Notes under the pieces: model-generated
What the model was told of the DNA's origin: nothing
The model's database searches: none
What the model saw: the letters and a program-made list of their open reading frames with translations, nothing else
Translations under genes and position numbers: made by a program
Part shown: positions 21,628 to 31,522 of the stretch, in pieces
Layout of the letters: every line of letters begins with the position of its first letter
How positions within the stretch are numbered: position 1 is the first letter of the stretch
Origin: Lepiota brunneoincarnata
Taxonomy: Eukaryota; Basidiomycota; Agaricomycetes; Agaricales; Agaricaceae
DNA length: 64,000 nucleotides
Assembly (NCBI GenBank): GCA_023014365.1
Contig: JAEBUN010000015.1
Span: 992,001 to 1,056,000, forward strand
Direction of reading: 5' to 3'

Positions 21628-22752
21628 ATGGCCTCCTCCGCAAAAATTAACACACCCCCAACCTTTAATGGAGAGACCGACTACTTCCGCCTCTGGAAGG
21701 ATGCAGTACAACTATACATCGATGCAAAGCCAGGAGCCTTTTCCGATGACAAGACCAAGATACAATTCGCCCTTTCATACATGTCCACTGGCCCCGCCGC
21801 AACATGGAGAGGAGCATTCTTGGAATCAAACAAAGAACTTGATGGAAGCCAGACCCTTCCGACATGGAAGAAATTTCTCGAAGGACTCGATACATCCTTC
21901 GCCCCAAACAATGTCCCCGCCGATGCAATGGACAGAATCCGCCACCTCAAACAGAATGGACGATATATCGATGATTACATATCCCAGTTCCAGATACTTG
22001 CCTATCAGGCCGACCTTGGAGATGGAGTGGCGGCGGTCAACTATTTCAAGAACGGGCTGGATCGCCCCGTCGCAATCAAGACAATTAGCCTCAATCCAGG
22101 AAACAAACTCAGCGACTGGTTCAAGCAAGCTCGAACAGCATATCAAATACTACAAACTCAACGCGACTATATGCAAACTCGAGGAACTCCCTCGTTTCCA
22201 ACGACTTCGCGCACTCGCCCATTTAAAGGGAAAAGAAATGCTTTTACGCGCCGTGTCCCACTGCCCTATCAAGCAACAGACCCTAACGCAATGGATATTG
22301 ACCAACTCGCCGAAGCAGTCTACAACCTCGACTTTGAGGACGAGCCAGATCTACTCGCCGAGGAAGCTGATGAAGACGAGGAGACCGAAGAAGACAGACT
22401 CCACCAGTTGGTACAAGAACGCACCCGCGAAGCCCTCAATGCAATCCTCACGGACGCCCAAAGAAAGGATCTCAAAGAAAAGAGATGCTTCAACTGCCGC
22501 AAGACTGGACACTTCGCCCGCGAATGCCCCACCAAGAAGACAATATATCGCCGATCTGAATTACCCCGCAATTTGGATGCCAGAAACCGGTCAAATGCGA
22601 TATCCAGAAGAAGACAAGCAAGCTACAGGAAAAAGAACTCGCTATACAACATACTAGAAGATGCAACCGACGAAGAAGTCGAGGACATCTACGAACATTT
22701 TGCAAATGAATCCAACCACCCAGATGCCCCTCTGGTTAAGGATTTTGCCTAA
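21628..22752 (+). CDS. gag: Element A Gag
   Basis: 374 residues from the first ATG of the frame. Seen: a capsid-like alpha-helical region (FRLWKDAVQLYIDAK, TWRGAFLE, WKKFLEGLDTSF, YISQFQILAYQADLGD), a basic linker, an acidic stretch, and one CCHC zinc knuckle CFNCRKTGHFAREC near residue 285-300. This is the usual layout of a fungal Ty3/Gypsy Gag, which packages element RNA in virus-like particles. The frame remains open upstream to 21130, so the protein may be longer through a non-ATG start. The stop (22750-22752) is overlapped by the pol frame in -1 phase. Intact. Confidence 0.9.
   Translation: MASSAKINTPPTFNGETDYFRLWKDAVQLYIDAKPGAFSDDKTKIQFALSYMSTGPAATWRGAFLESNKELDGSQTLPTWKKFLEGLDTSFAPNNVPADAMDRIRHLKQNGRYIDDYISQFQILAYQADLGDGVAAVNYFKNGLDRPVAIKTISLNPGNKLSDWFKQARTAYQILQTQRDYMQTRGTPSFPTTSRTRPFKGKRNAFTRRVPLPYQATDPNAMDIDQLAEAVYNLDFEDEPDLLAEEADEDEETEEDRLHQLVQERTREALNAILTDAQRKDLKEKRCFNCRKTGHFARECPTKKTIYRRSELPRNLDARNRSNAISRRRQASYRKKNSLYNILEDATDEEVEDIYEHFANESNHPDAPLVKDFA
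22740..22746 (+). promoter_or_regulatory. Putative -1 ribosomal frameshift site, element A
   Basis: The heptamer G GAT TTT, in gag phase, lies four bases before the gag stop. The pol frame opens exactly here because a TAA in the -1 frame directly precedes it (22737-22739). G-GAU-UUN is the type of slippery site used at the MMTV pro-pol junction. Confidence 0.75.
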
Positions 22753-25700
22753 GGAGACTAGCCACCACGTCTAGCCCTCCACAAAGACCTCCTTCCCTTT
22801 CCTATTCACAAAATGATATTAATGTTGTAAAGTTACAGGAATCGTCAGCACGCGTAATACATCTACCCTGTCGAATCCGAAAACACAAGTTCACTAAGGA
22901 AGGACCCGAAAGCGTGGAACTACTCGCCCTACTCGACTCAGGAGCAGCAGGAAACTTCATTGACCCCGGAATGGTCAAACAACACTCATTCAAAACAACA
23001 CCCCTCGATCGACCCATCGAAGTACGAAACGCCGATGGATCTGTTAACGAAAATGGAACAGCCACCCACTACACGACCCTCAACCTAACGGTTAACGGGA
23101 AGAATATGGAGATCAAACCAAAAGTAGTCTCCCTCGGAAGCCCAAGACTCATCCTTGGATTCCCTTGGCTTGCAGAACACAACCCAGACATCGACTGGGA
23201 TGCCAAACAACTACGCTGGAGAAACGAACGTTGGGACAACACTATATTCCGAGAACTCATCCAATCCATGGAACCCGATTGGATCTACAACGACCAACTC
23301 AACCACATCTCCACACTAGAGCCCACAAGCTTCGAAGAAATCAACTTCAAAGCCTCCGCATCACAATTCCTCGCCGTACAACACGGAGAAAAGAAAAACG
23401 ACGACCCAAGAAAAGTCGTACCCACAGAATTCCACGAATACCTCCCAGTATTTAGCAAGAAACAAGCCGAACGATTCCCCCCACAATGACCATGGGATCA
23501 CAAAATTGAACTCAAGGAATCATTCAAACCAATTGCCATGAAGTCATACCGACTCTCCCTCAACGAAGAAAAGGAACTCGACACGTTCCTAGAAGAAAAC
23601 CTTCAAAAGGGATACATTCGACCATCCGAATCGCCAATGGCATCACCTTTCTTCTTCGTAGGAAAGAAAGATGGAAAACTACGCCCCTGTCAAGACTACA
23701 GGTACCTCAACGAGCATACCGTCAAAAATGCGTACAACCTCCCCCTCATCTCTCATATTCTCGACAAACTCCGAGGATCAAAATACTTTACCAAACTCGA
23801 CGTACGAGCAGGATACAACAACATCCGCATACGCAAAGGAGATGAATGGAAAGGAGCCTTCAGGACACCCCGAGGATTATTCGAACCCACGGTTATGTTC
23901 TTTGGAATGTGTAACTCCCCAGCAACATTCCAAACCATGATGGACTCATTATTCCGAAAACTCATCGACAATGGAGGAGTAATCGTTTACATGGACGACA
24001 TCCTCATTCACGCAAAAACAAAACAAGAACTTCGACGCCTCACAAGAGAAGTACTCAAGATACTCAAGGACAACGATCTATACCTCAAAACCGAGAAATG
24101 CGAATTCGAACGACAACGACTCGAATACCTAGGAGTTATTATCACTCCCGACTCAGTTTCGATGGACCCAGCAAAGCTCAAAGGCATCGCTGAATGGCCA
24201 ACACCAACTACCCCGCGCGACGTACGAAAATTCATAGGATTTTGCAACTTCTATCGAAAATTCATACACCAATACGCCACATGGGCAAAACCTCTCAATG
24301 CCCTAATGTCCAAAACCAAGAAATTCGAATGGACAGAAGAATGCCAGAACGCCTTCGATACTCTCAAGAGAAAATTCCAAAGCGAACCGGTATTAATGGT
24401 CCCCGACCGAGACAAACCCTTCGAAATCGAATGCGACGCATCACTATTTGCATCAGGAGCAATCCTACTTCAACGCGACAACAATGGAGTTAAACACCCA
24501 GTCGCATACTTCTCAAAAGGATTCTCACCAGCCGAACGCAACTATCATTGCTCCGAACAGGAACTCTTCGCCATTATCCGAGCACTCAAAGAATGGCGTC
24601 ACCACATAGAAGGGTCATCACACAAGACCATCGTATGGTCAGATCACGATAACCTTCGCCGCTGGAGAAAACCCGAAGACCTCAGCAGAAGACAAGCCCG
24701 ATGGATTGCCTACATGCAACGATTTGACATCGAAATCCGACATATCCCTGGAAAGAAAAACGGACCAGCAGATGCCCTTTCCAGACGACCCGATCATGAA
24801 CCCAAGACAAGAGACAACAAACAGGTCGTTGCACTCCCTGACAAATTCTTCACCTCAGAACAGCCACAACATATCCATATTATCGACGAAAATACTAAAC
24901 AGGAAATAAAAGAGCTGTGGAAGAAAAAGAAACAGACCGACATCGCCCAAGAAGATGACTCAGGACACCCACGTGTTCAAGGAAAACTATTTATACCACA
25001 AGAGTTACACCTCAGACGCCGCTTACTGCAAAGAGTACATGACTCACCCACCGCAGGACACCCTGGAATCGCAGAAACAACTAGAAAACTCCAGGAATAC
25101 GCCTACTGGCCCGGGATGCGATCATTTGTCAAAAACTATGTCAAAGGATGTGGTACTTGCCAACAATACAAGATCAATCGCCACCCCTTAAAACCACCGC
25201 TTCAACCCATCCCTGGACCCCGTTCTACCCGTCCATTCTCGAACATCTCGATGGATCTTATCACAGACCTACCCCCGGACGGACCCCATGATTCTATACT
25301 GGTCGTGGTCGACCAGCTTACGAAGGGGATAATTCTAGAACCTACTGCGAAAACCGCCAACGCGGACAAGATCGCCGAAATTCTTATCAAACGGCTATTC
25401 TCTAGATTTGGCCTTCCCGAGAAAGTTCTCAGCGATCGCGACCCCAGATTCGCTGCCAAATCCATGAAAGAATTCTATAAACAACTCGGAATTGAACAAG
25501 CACTCTCTACCGCCTACCACCCCCAGACAGACGGACAAACAGAGCGATTCAATCAAGAAATAGAACTCTACCTTGGCATCTATTGCTCATCGAACCCGAA
25601 CAAATGGGTAAAGGCACTCCCACTCCTGGAATATGTCCACAACTCGAAAACACATGCCGAACACCAACATACCCCATTTGAACTCCTCTATGGATCAAGC

Positions 25701-26408
25701 CCCAAAGGATTTCCAACCTCCGAGGAGCCAACGAACATTCCAGCAATAGGAGAGAAGTTTAAATACCTCGCCAAGATACGCCAAGAAGCCCAAGCTGCGC
25801 ATGAACAAGCCAGACTAAAAATGGCTGCAAGATATAACCGGCCAGATATCAATCTAAAAGTTGGACAGAAGGTTTGGCTCGACAACCGCAACCTCCCAAT
25901 TCAGTACGCCTCAAAGAAACTGGCCCAACGCCGAGAAGGTCCCTTCACCATAACAAGAAAACTCGGACCTGTAACCTATGAACTAAAATTACCCATCAAA
26001 TGGAAGATCCACAACAAGTTTCACGCGAGCCTCCTAATGCCTGCAGAAGAGAACGACACACATGGGGAATACAACACAGCCCCACCACCCGACCTTGTAA
26101 ATGGAGAAGAAGAATACGAGGTCGAGTCAATACTGCGCCACAGAAAATTCCGGAACAAGTATCAATTCCTAGTCAGATGGAACGGATACCTTCCCACTGA
26201 GGATTCCTGGGAGCCAGAAGCAAACCTGGAGAACGCCAAGGAAGTCATTGAAGAATATAAAAGGGCCCACAAACTAGACAACCCCACCAATGACCCAACC
26301 ACCCAACACTCGAGCAACCACTCCAGACCTCCCAGAGCCAGACAACGATGGACGCCTTCTCATCCGGGAAAGAATCATATCCCTGGCGAACCGCGTCACA
26401 GGAAATAG
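22740..26408 (+). pseudogene. pol: Element A Pol (protease-RT-RNase H-integrase-chromodomain), one in-frame TGA
   Basis: Domains in order: retropepsin with LLDSGAAGNF (Asp at 22935); reverse transcriptase with YMDD at 23988-23999; RNase H (IECDASLFASGA, and CSEQELFAIIRAL); an H2C2 zinc site (HPGIAETTRK ... GCGTCQQYK, about 25050-25170); the integrase core with DDE residues (SMDLITDLPP, SDRDPRF, QTDGQTERFNQE); a GPF/Y-like module (REGPFTITRKLGPVTYEL); and a C-terminal chromodomain (YEVESILRHRKFRNK ... SWEPEANL, about 26107-26230). This defines a chromovirus, whose chromodomain steers integration to marked chromatin. One TGA at 23487-23489 interrupts an otherwise continuous frame, in a position where relatives have Arg. 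It is read here as a CGA-to-TGA change. An ATG at 23538 follows the stop. Confidence 0.9.
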
Positions 26409-26577
26409 CCAACCTAACCCTGCCACCGATACCGCTGACGACCAACCAGACAGGACCAACAGTCCTTATATCATCCGGCATACCTTCCTTCCCTCCAACC
26501 AACCCGAGATATGATCCATCCTTTTACACGAAGTTCCCTTTCATATTACCGGAACCCGTCTTAAACGCAGTCCAGCG

Positions 26578-27504
26578 ATGGTACCCCTGGTCGACACCTG
26601 CTGGAAGACATTTACTGCTCTTCTGTATCACAAGCGCCTCGTCCACGACCGAGCAACAGAATTCGAAAAACTATGCACCACTATTCTTTCTAGCGCAACA
26701 GAGGAACAGGACCGCAATACCATTTCTGCCATGCTATCAACCGCTCTCACCGAATTCCTGTTCGAGAGTCCGATCCCAAGCCCGAGCAATGGAAGCGGAA
26801 GTCAGGACCGCCCTATCCTACCTATCGGGACCACCACCCAACCTTCCAACCCTCCCATGGTGGATACGAGTAACCAACCATCAAGTGTTGTACAAGCTAT
26901 ATCTGCTTCTAATGACGCCCCCATCGGGACTACCACCACTCACTTATCCACCACCCGAACTCGCTGCAATTGCTGCCGTCGATTCGGCCATATCAAAGCA
27001 GGATGCCCGCGCTACCAATGTCGATATTGTCGAAAGATTGCCCCAGGCCATTACGAGAAGCACTGCGAGAGAAACCCTTACCAGCATCAACCCGCAAGTA
27101 TGGTACCTGGCCTGTATCGCCGCCCACGAGGAATACCAAGCAGAGCTCGATCCCTCACACGCGAAACCACAAACAACAATATTCGACACATTGTTGCAAG
27201 CACCGAGCAGCGCCCCGCTTCAGCCAGACCCCTCCGCACCCGAATTCAAAATGCCCCCGCCGTCATTCCGACCACCAACGCCACCACCACATCTGCTAGC
27301 GGAAGCCACCGACTTCCTGAATCAATCCTTCGGCGCACCCGCCACCATTCACTCCAGAGAACCCATCGTCATCGACCTCACCCAAGACCCGCCATCCCCA
27401 GACCACCAAGCTACCGAAGCGACTCCCCAGAACCCGACCCATACTTCGACTGGGACCCCATCGCTGAATCAAACATTACAGGAGAGCCTGTCGGATTATA
27501 CTGA
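26578..27504 (+). CDS. Element A ORF3: double zinc-knuckle protein downstream of pol
   Basis: 308 residues. Seen: an N-terminal helical part (LYHKRLVHDRATEFEKL), then two adjacent zinc knuckles. The first, CNCCRRFGHIKAGC, is CX2CX4HX4C and the second, CRYCRKIAPGHYEKHC, is CX2CX6HX4C. A basic Arg-rich region and a C-terminus ending SNITGEPVGLY follow. Element B carries a counterpart at the same place with the same knuckles and a matching end (SNMCGEPVGEF), which argues that this frame is the coding one. A longer +1 frame (26348-27919) overlaps it. Expression must come from reinitiation, a spliced or subgenomic RNA. Nucleic-acid binding is likely; the role in the element cycle is unknown. Confidence 0.7.
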   Translation: MVPLVDTCWKTFTALLYHKRLVHDRATEFEKLCTTILSSATEEQDRNTISAMLSTALTEFLFESPIPSPSNGSGSQDRPILPIGTTTQPSNPPMVDTSNQPSSVVQAISASNDAPIGTTTTHLSTTRTRCNCCRRFGHIKAGCPRYQCRYCRKIAPGHYEKHCERNPYQHQPASMVPGLYRRPRGIPSRARSLTRETTNNNIRHIVASTEQRPASARPLRTRIQNAPAVIPTTNATTTSASGSHRLPESILRRTRHHSLQRTHRHRPHPRPAIPRPPSYRSDSPEPDPYFDWDPIAESNITGEPVGLY

Positions 27505-27546
27505 GGATATGTCTGATGAGGACATCAGACCTTACGAAGGGGATAA

Positions 27547-28244
27547 TGTTATGAACAGTCCAGACCGGGAGGAACAAGAACTATTGTTTGACTTTACAAG
27601 ATGGGTACAGGAGACTACAGACCAATTACGGGCACAAGAATACGAAGACGAGGAAGGGGAATATTATACCGCCATGCAGGACCTGGCAAGAGAAGCAGGA
27701 ATGGAGATAACCTTGGAGGATATATTGGAATACCCCGAGGACGAGGAAGATAACCATGGATCAACCGACCCAACCTCCGATACGGATGGAAGCACCGAGA
27801 GAATGGAGAGCGAGAACGAAGAAGACTCCATGGAGATACAATCGGGAGAAGGAGATTATGAGTCAGAGGAAAGCAATGGAACATCGCACAGCAGTAGCGA
27901 GAGTACTGACTCATTGTAATATAAATAACGCTAGGATGCCATCAGCCAGGATGTGCATCATGGTCAGGACTGCGCACGACCAGTAGAACAGCCAAGTAAC
28001 CTATAACGAGTATATAGCACCTCATAGGTATATAAGGCCTGTACAAGTAGAGATTAAAGCCTCAAGCTTTAATCTTGTTAACAGCGGTCGTTTACCTCTC
28101 TGCCTTAACTTGGCGTCTTCCCTCGTTATCTCATTGAGCGCGATCCACTAAGCTCTATAAGGCCAACCGTCTCGGACACCTTATAGAGTGATTGAAGGCC
28201 GTCTCCAGTTATCCTCGGATACAGAAGGAGCACGGATCATAACA
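27547..28244 (+). repeat. 3' LTR of element A
   Basis: A copy of the LTR at 20003-20700 with one visible difference. It is preceded by a purine-rich primer tract at about 27534-27546 and followed by the AGCGA target duplication. Confidence 0.95.
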
Positions 28245-28249
28245 AGCGA

Positions 28250-29634
28250 TGGGCCTGATGAAAAAGATGATGATAGTGAACCATGTGCTGCAGTGTCGCT
28301 GTCATGCACACGAGAAAGAGGGAAAGCCTGAAAGTGTGCCAGTATATCTTTGGAATCCAACACCATCTGGCCAGGTTGATTGGAGGGGACAGACGATGGT
28401 AGCCATATCCCTGCACCTGGGAGAGGAGGCATGCTGGAATCCTCTCCTTGGAACTGACCTTGCTGGAGGGAACAATGATACCCAGAGTGAGGGACCTTGT
28501 AATTATTTTCAGTGGCATGGTGCATCTGCTGGATATCATCATTGTTGAGATCCACTCCCCAGGTCCATTTAAGTGATGGTTCACTCTGAAGCTACTGGAA
28601 CTCATGGCTTGAATGTTCCTGGAGTCTTTCAGCTAATTCTGAATTTGTTAGGGCCTTGACTTGAGAAGGCACTGGCTTTGGCTTAACAGGTGTTGAAAGA
28701 TTCCTGGTTTTGTGCCATTGGAGTCATGAGGTCGCTGCCATCATTGCCAAGGTATTGGCCTTTATGCTTGAAGTACTGGCTGCTGGTGTTGCGGCCAGCA
28801 AGCTGCTTTGTCCATTGCCAGCAGCTAGACCAGATTGGTATCCAAGTGATGGAACCTCTGTTTCCTTTAGAGTTACCTGCTCATAAAGTTGATGAAATGC
28901 CAAAGCCCGGCACATGATGAGGAGCTGGTCATTCTCAGCAGAAGCTTTGGCAGTTTGTAATTTTATTTGGAGATTATATAGCTGATGGAGGGCATCCATG
29001 GCAGCACCACGGTACAGTGTGCACCTTGGGCATCTGTTGTTGAGGTGGGGTTCCAGTGCAAAAGGGCGCTTATATGAGCAGGAATAGGAGGAGGCCACTG
29101 CATAGTTTGACTGCATCACCTTGTAATGATGCTTAATGCATTCCATCACATTTGTAACATTAATAAAATCATCCTCGCTCAGGGCTGTATTATGTTCCCA
29201 CCAATTGGTGATGTAGCTCAGGGCGGTGCCAGTCGGGTGGCTTGGATGATTTCCAGCATGGAGGGAGAGAAGCATAGGCAGGTCCAGTACATTTCCTGTG
29301 TGTGGGTCTAGGTGGTGCCAGGCCAGATATTGTGTAACCGGTGGCACATTAAGCAATTGGCCACTTGCTGTGGCCAAGCTGATGGCAATCATCGAGAAAT
29401 GCTAAAATCATGTCAAAAGGCAACAATCTGAATAAGATGACAAGGTATCAATGATCACACATACACCAGTTCTTTTTCTATGCCTTCAGTAATCCATGCT
29501 TCCTTCTCACCAGTGGAATTTTGGATGGCAAGTAATATTGCATGGAGCTGTGAGTCACAATAGGATATGATCTCTTGTGATAATGGGACATATTCAGATT
29601 CATTGCTTGGGGTGCATGAAGTAGTTTGCTGCAT
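28250..29634 (-). pseudogene. Unknown gene next to the KDZ transposase, broken by a TGA and by element A
   Basis: Start at 29634 (ATG); exon 29634-29461, intron 29460-29402 with clean GT-AG ends, then an exon open to 28724. The same frame continues after a TGA (28724-28726) into a plausible coding stretch (VKPKPVPSQVKALTNSEL). A further open part (28555-28250) runs into element A and resumes in phase at 19997. I recognise no domain. The protein is Gln/His/Ser-rich with two Cys near CPRCTLYRG. It lies 126 bases downstream of the KDZ transposase on the same strand, so it may be an accessory gene of the same transposon; this is inference from position. Confidence 0.45.
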
Positions 29635-29931
29635 TGTATGGTTGAAAAATTTGGCTGAGGTCAAGATCACTTGGTTGATAAAGGATCAATCAGTCATGTG
29701 ATGAATCATAGTCTGTATATAAATATATATAGCTGGTAGGTGTACTAAGTAACCCAAACATCATTGCATAGGATGATTGGCAATGCCTACCACCTTACTA
29801 AATGAACAATTAGCACAAGTTGCCATTGTTCCCCACATTGCTGCTTTTTGGGCTGCATATGTTGCTGGACCGGCAAGCTTGGCATCACCATTTTCCCATT
29901 CAATCCACACTGTCTGCAGATTCAGGAAGTA

Positions 29932-31522
29932 CAGTGGGTCAAAAAACTGTCCCAATGTTTTCACCATTTGGAAAGATCAGCTAATAGTGGACCAAGGTGA
30001 TTACGTAAATACTTGGGAAAATAGACGATGATAATATAGCATATTGGGATCCTGAATCAGTTTAAATCACGTGATTCGTCCGAGAAGTAATGGATCAATT
30101 AATCATTTAAAATATTAACTCATTGGGACAGTTTTTTGACCCTCTGTCATTTTCCTAAAATCTGGTATTGGACAGGCCAAATCAATACCAAATCAAGTGT
30201 GAGGATAACAAAATTTGTCATGTGACCTCTTCTATATCACATGATCATATTGAAATCTTTTTAACCATATTTTTATCTTACCATTACATCATAAAAACTA
30301 TATCTTTTACCCAGTGCTCTCAAGTCATTTTTCTTCTTCAGAATGGCTATTCCCTGCAACAAACTTAGTCCAAACTGGTCTAAGCAAGTGTACTATTGAG
30401 CACATCATGAAAGAAGTTGATCAAGATGAGGAAAACAATAAAGAAGGACAATCCTCCATGCTATCTTCTCAGAATAAATAATCAATAATTAACTAAATCA
30501 CTCCTGGGAAGCTGGACAATGCTGTCCAGGCTACCCAATCCACCAAGCCTATCTTTCCTACTCCTGTCACACTTCAAACAATCTGAAATATGCTCATGAA
30601 GAACAATTTCTGGTTTATTGTTAAGACTAATGGTCTCTTCCTAAGAAGCAACACTGAATTGCTCACTTCAAATTGCCTACAAGCACAAGGATTGGACAGT
30701 AGAAGTTGGAAAATGATACTATGCACAGATGAAACAAAAATCAACAAGCTTGGGTCATATAAAAAGATGTATAAGGGGGGAAGGACTCTCAGACAAGACT
30801 ATTATTCCTACTATTAAGCATGAAGGTAGTAGTAATATTGTGATATGGCTGGCTATGAGATGGAAAGGAGTAAAAATGCTAGTGGTGGTTGAGGGGATTA
30901 TAGATATAGAGCAGTACTCTAAGATTTTGGAGCATAGGATGGTGAACAGCTTTGAAACTTTGGAGATAGAGGAGGAAGAGTTGGTATTCCAGTAGGACAA
31001 TGACCCAAAATACAAGTCTAAAAGGGCAATAGAGTCATTTGAAGATAATAATATGCAAATTCTACTATAGCCTGCACAATTTCCTGACCCCAATTCCATT
31101 GGACACCTCTGGATATACCCAAAGGACTAGTTGAAGGGGTATGAGAAACCACCTGAGGGAATACATGAATTATAGGACAAGTTGGTAGTAAAGTGGAATG
31201 GGATTGCTGCAGAAAGGTGTCAAAAACTTATAGAAAGCATGACCAGAAGGCTCAAGGCAGTTATCAAGGCAAAAGGAGACTATACAATGTATTAATTAGG
31301 AAAATGATAGAGGGTCAAAAAACTGTCCCAATGAGTTAATATTTTAAATGATTAATTGATTCATTACTTCTTGGACAAATCACGTGGTTTAAACTGATTC
31401 AAGATCCCAATATGCTATATTATCATTGTCTATTTTCCCAAGTATTTACATAATCACCTTGGTCCACTATTAGCTGATCTTTCCAAATGGTGAAAACATT
31501 GGGACAGTTTTTTGACCCACTG
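29932..31522 (+). mobile_element. Tc1/mariner element inside the KDZ gene
   Basis: It is flanked by TA on both sides (29930-29931, 31523-31524). The termini CAGTGGGTCAAAAAACTGTC are perfectly inverted and belong to about 225-bp inverted arms (29932-30158 and 31296-31522). Each arm ends internally with an inverted version of its own outer end. Removing the element restores the KDZ frame across the TA. The interior codes for a decayed transposase on the plus strand. Confidence 0.92.
30590..31295 (+). pseudogene. Tc1/mariner transposase, degenerate
   Basis: The DDE catalytic core is recognisable: ILCTDETKINKLG (first Asp region), KHEGSSNIVIWLAMRWKG, then DNDPKYKSKRAIESF (second Asp) and FPDPNSIGHLW, where the family has a P(D/N)xNPIEHxW motif. 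The glutamate of that motif is replaced by Gly, so the third catalytic residue is lost. There are in-frame stops before DNDPKYK (30993-30995) and after QILL, and a frame change near 30720-30810. The protein would cut and paste the element at TA sites. No intact frame remains, so the copy is inactive. Confidence 0.8.

Larger units (their letters stand above)
20003..28244 (+). mobile_element. Element A: Ty3/Gypsy chromovirus, full length
   Basis: Two 698-bp LTRs (20003-20700 and 27547-28244; TG...CA ends) are flanked by the 5-bp duplication AGCGA (19998-20002 and 28245-28249). By eye they differ at a single base (T/C at about 20247). Order inside: leader with tandem repeats, gag (21628-22752), -1 frameshift site, protease-RT-RNase H-integrase-chromodomain (to 26408), then a zinc-knuckle ORF3. 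A purine tract (GAAGGGGATAA) precedes the 3' LTR. The near-identical LTRs indicate a very young insertion, yet pol carries a TGA. Confidence 0.95.

Noticed and set aside
20891..22657. A 588-codon open frame covering the leader and all of gag in element A
   Set aside because: It has no ATG start. Over gag it is only the +1 shadow of the frame that carries the capsid and zinc-knuckle motifs. The N-terminal repeat part may be translated, but the whole frame is not supported as a gene.
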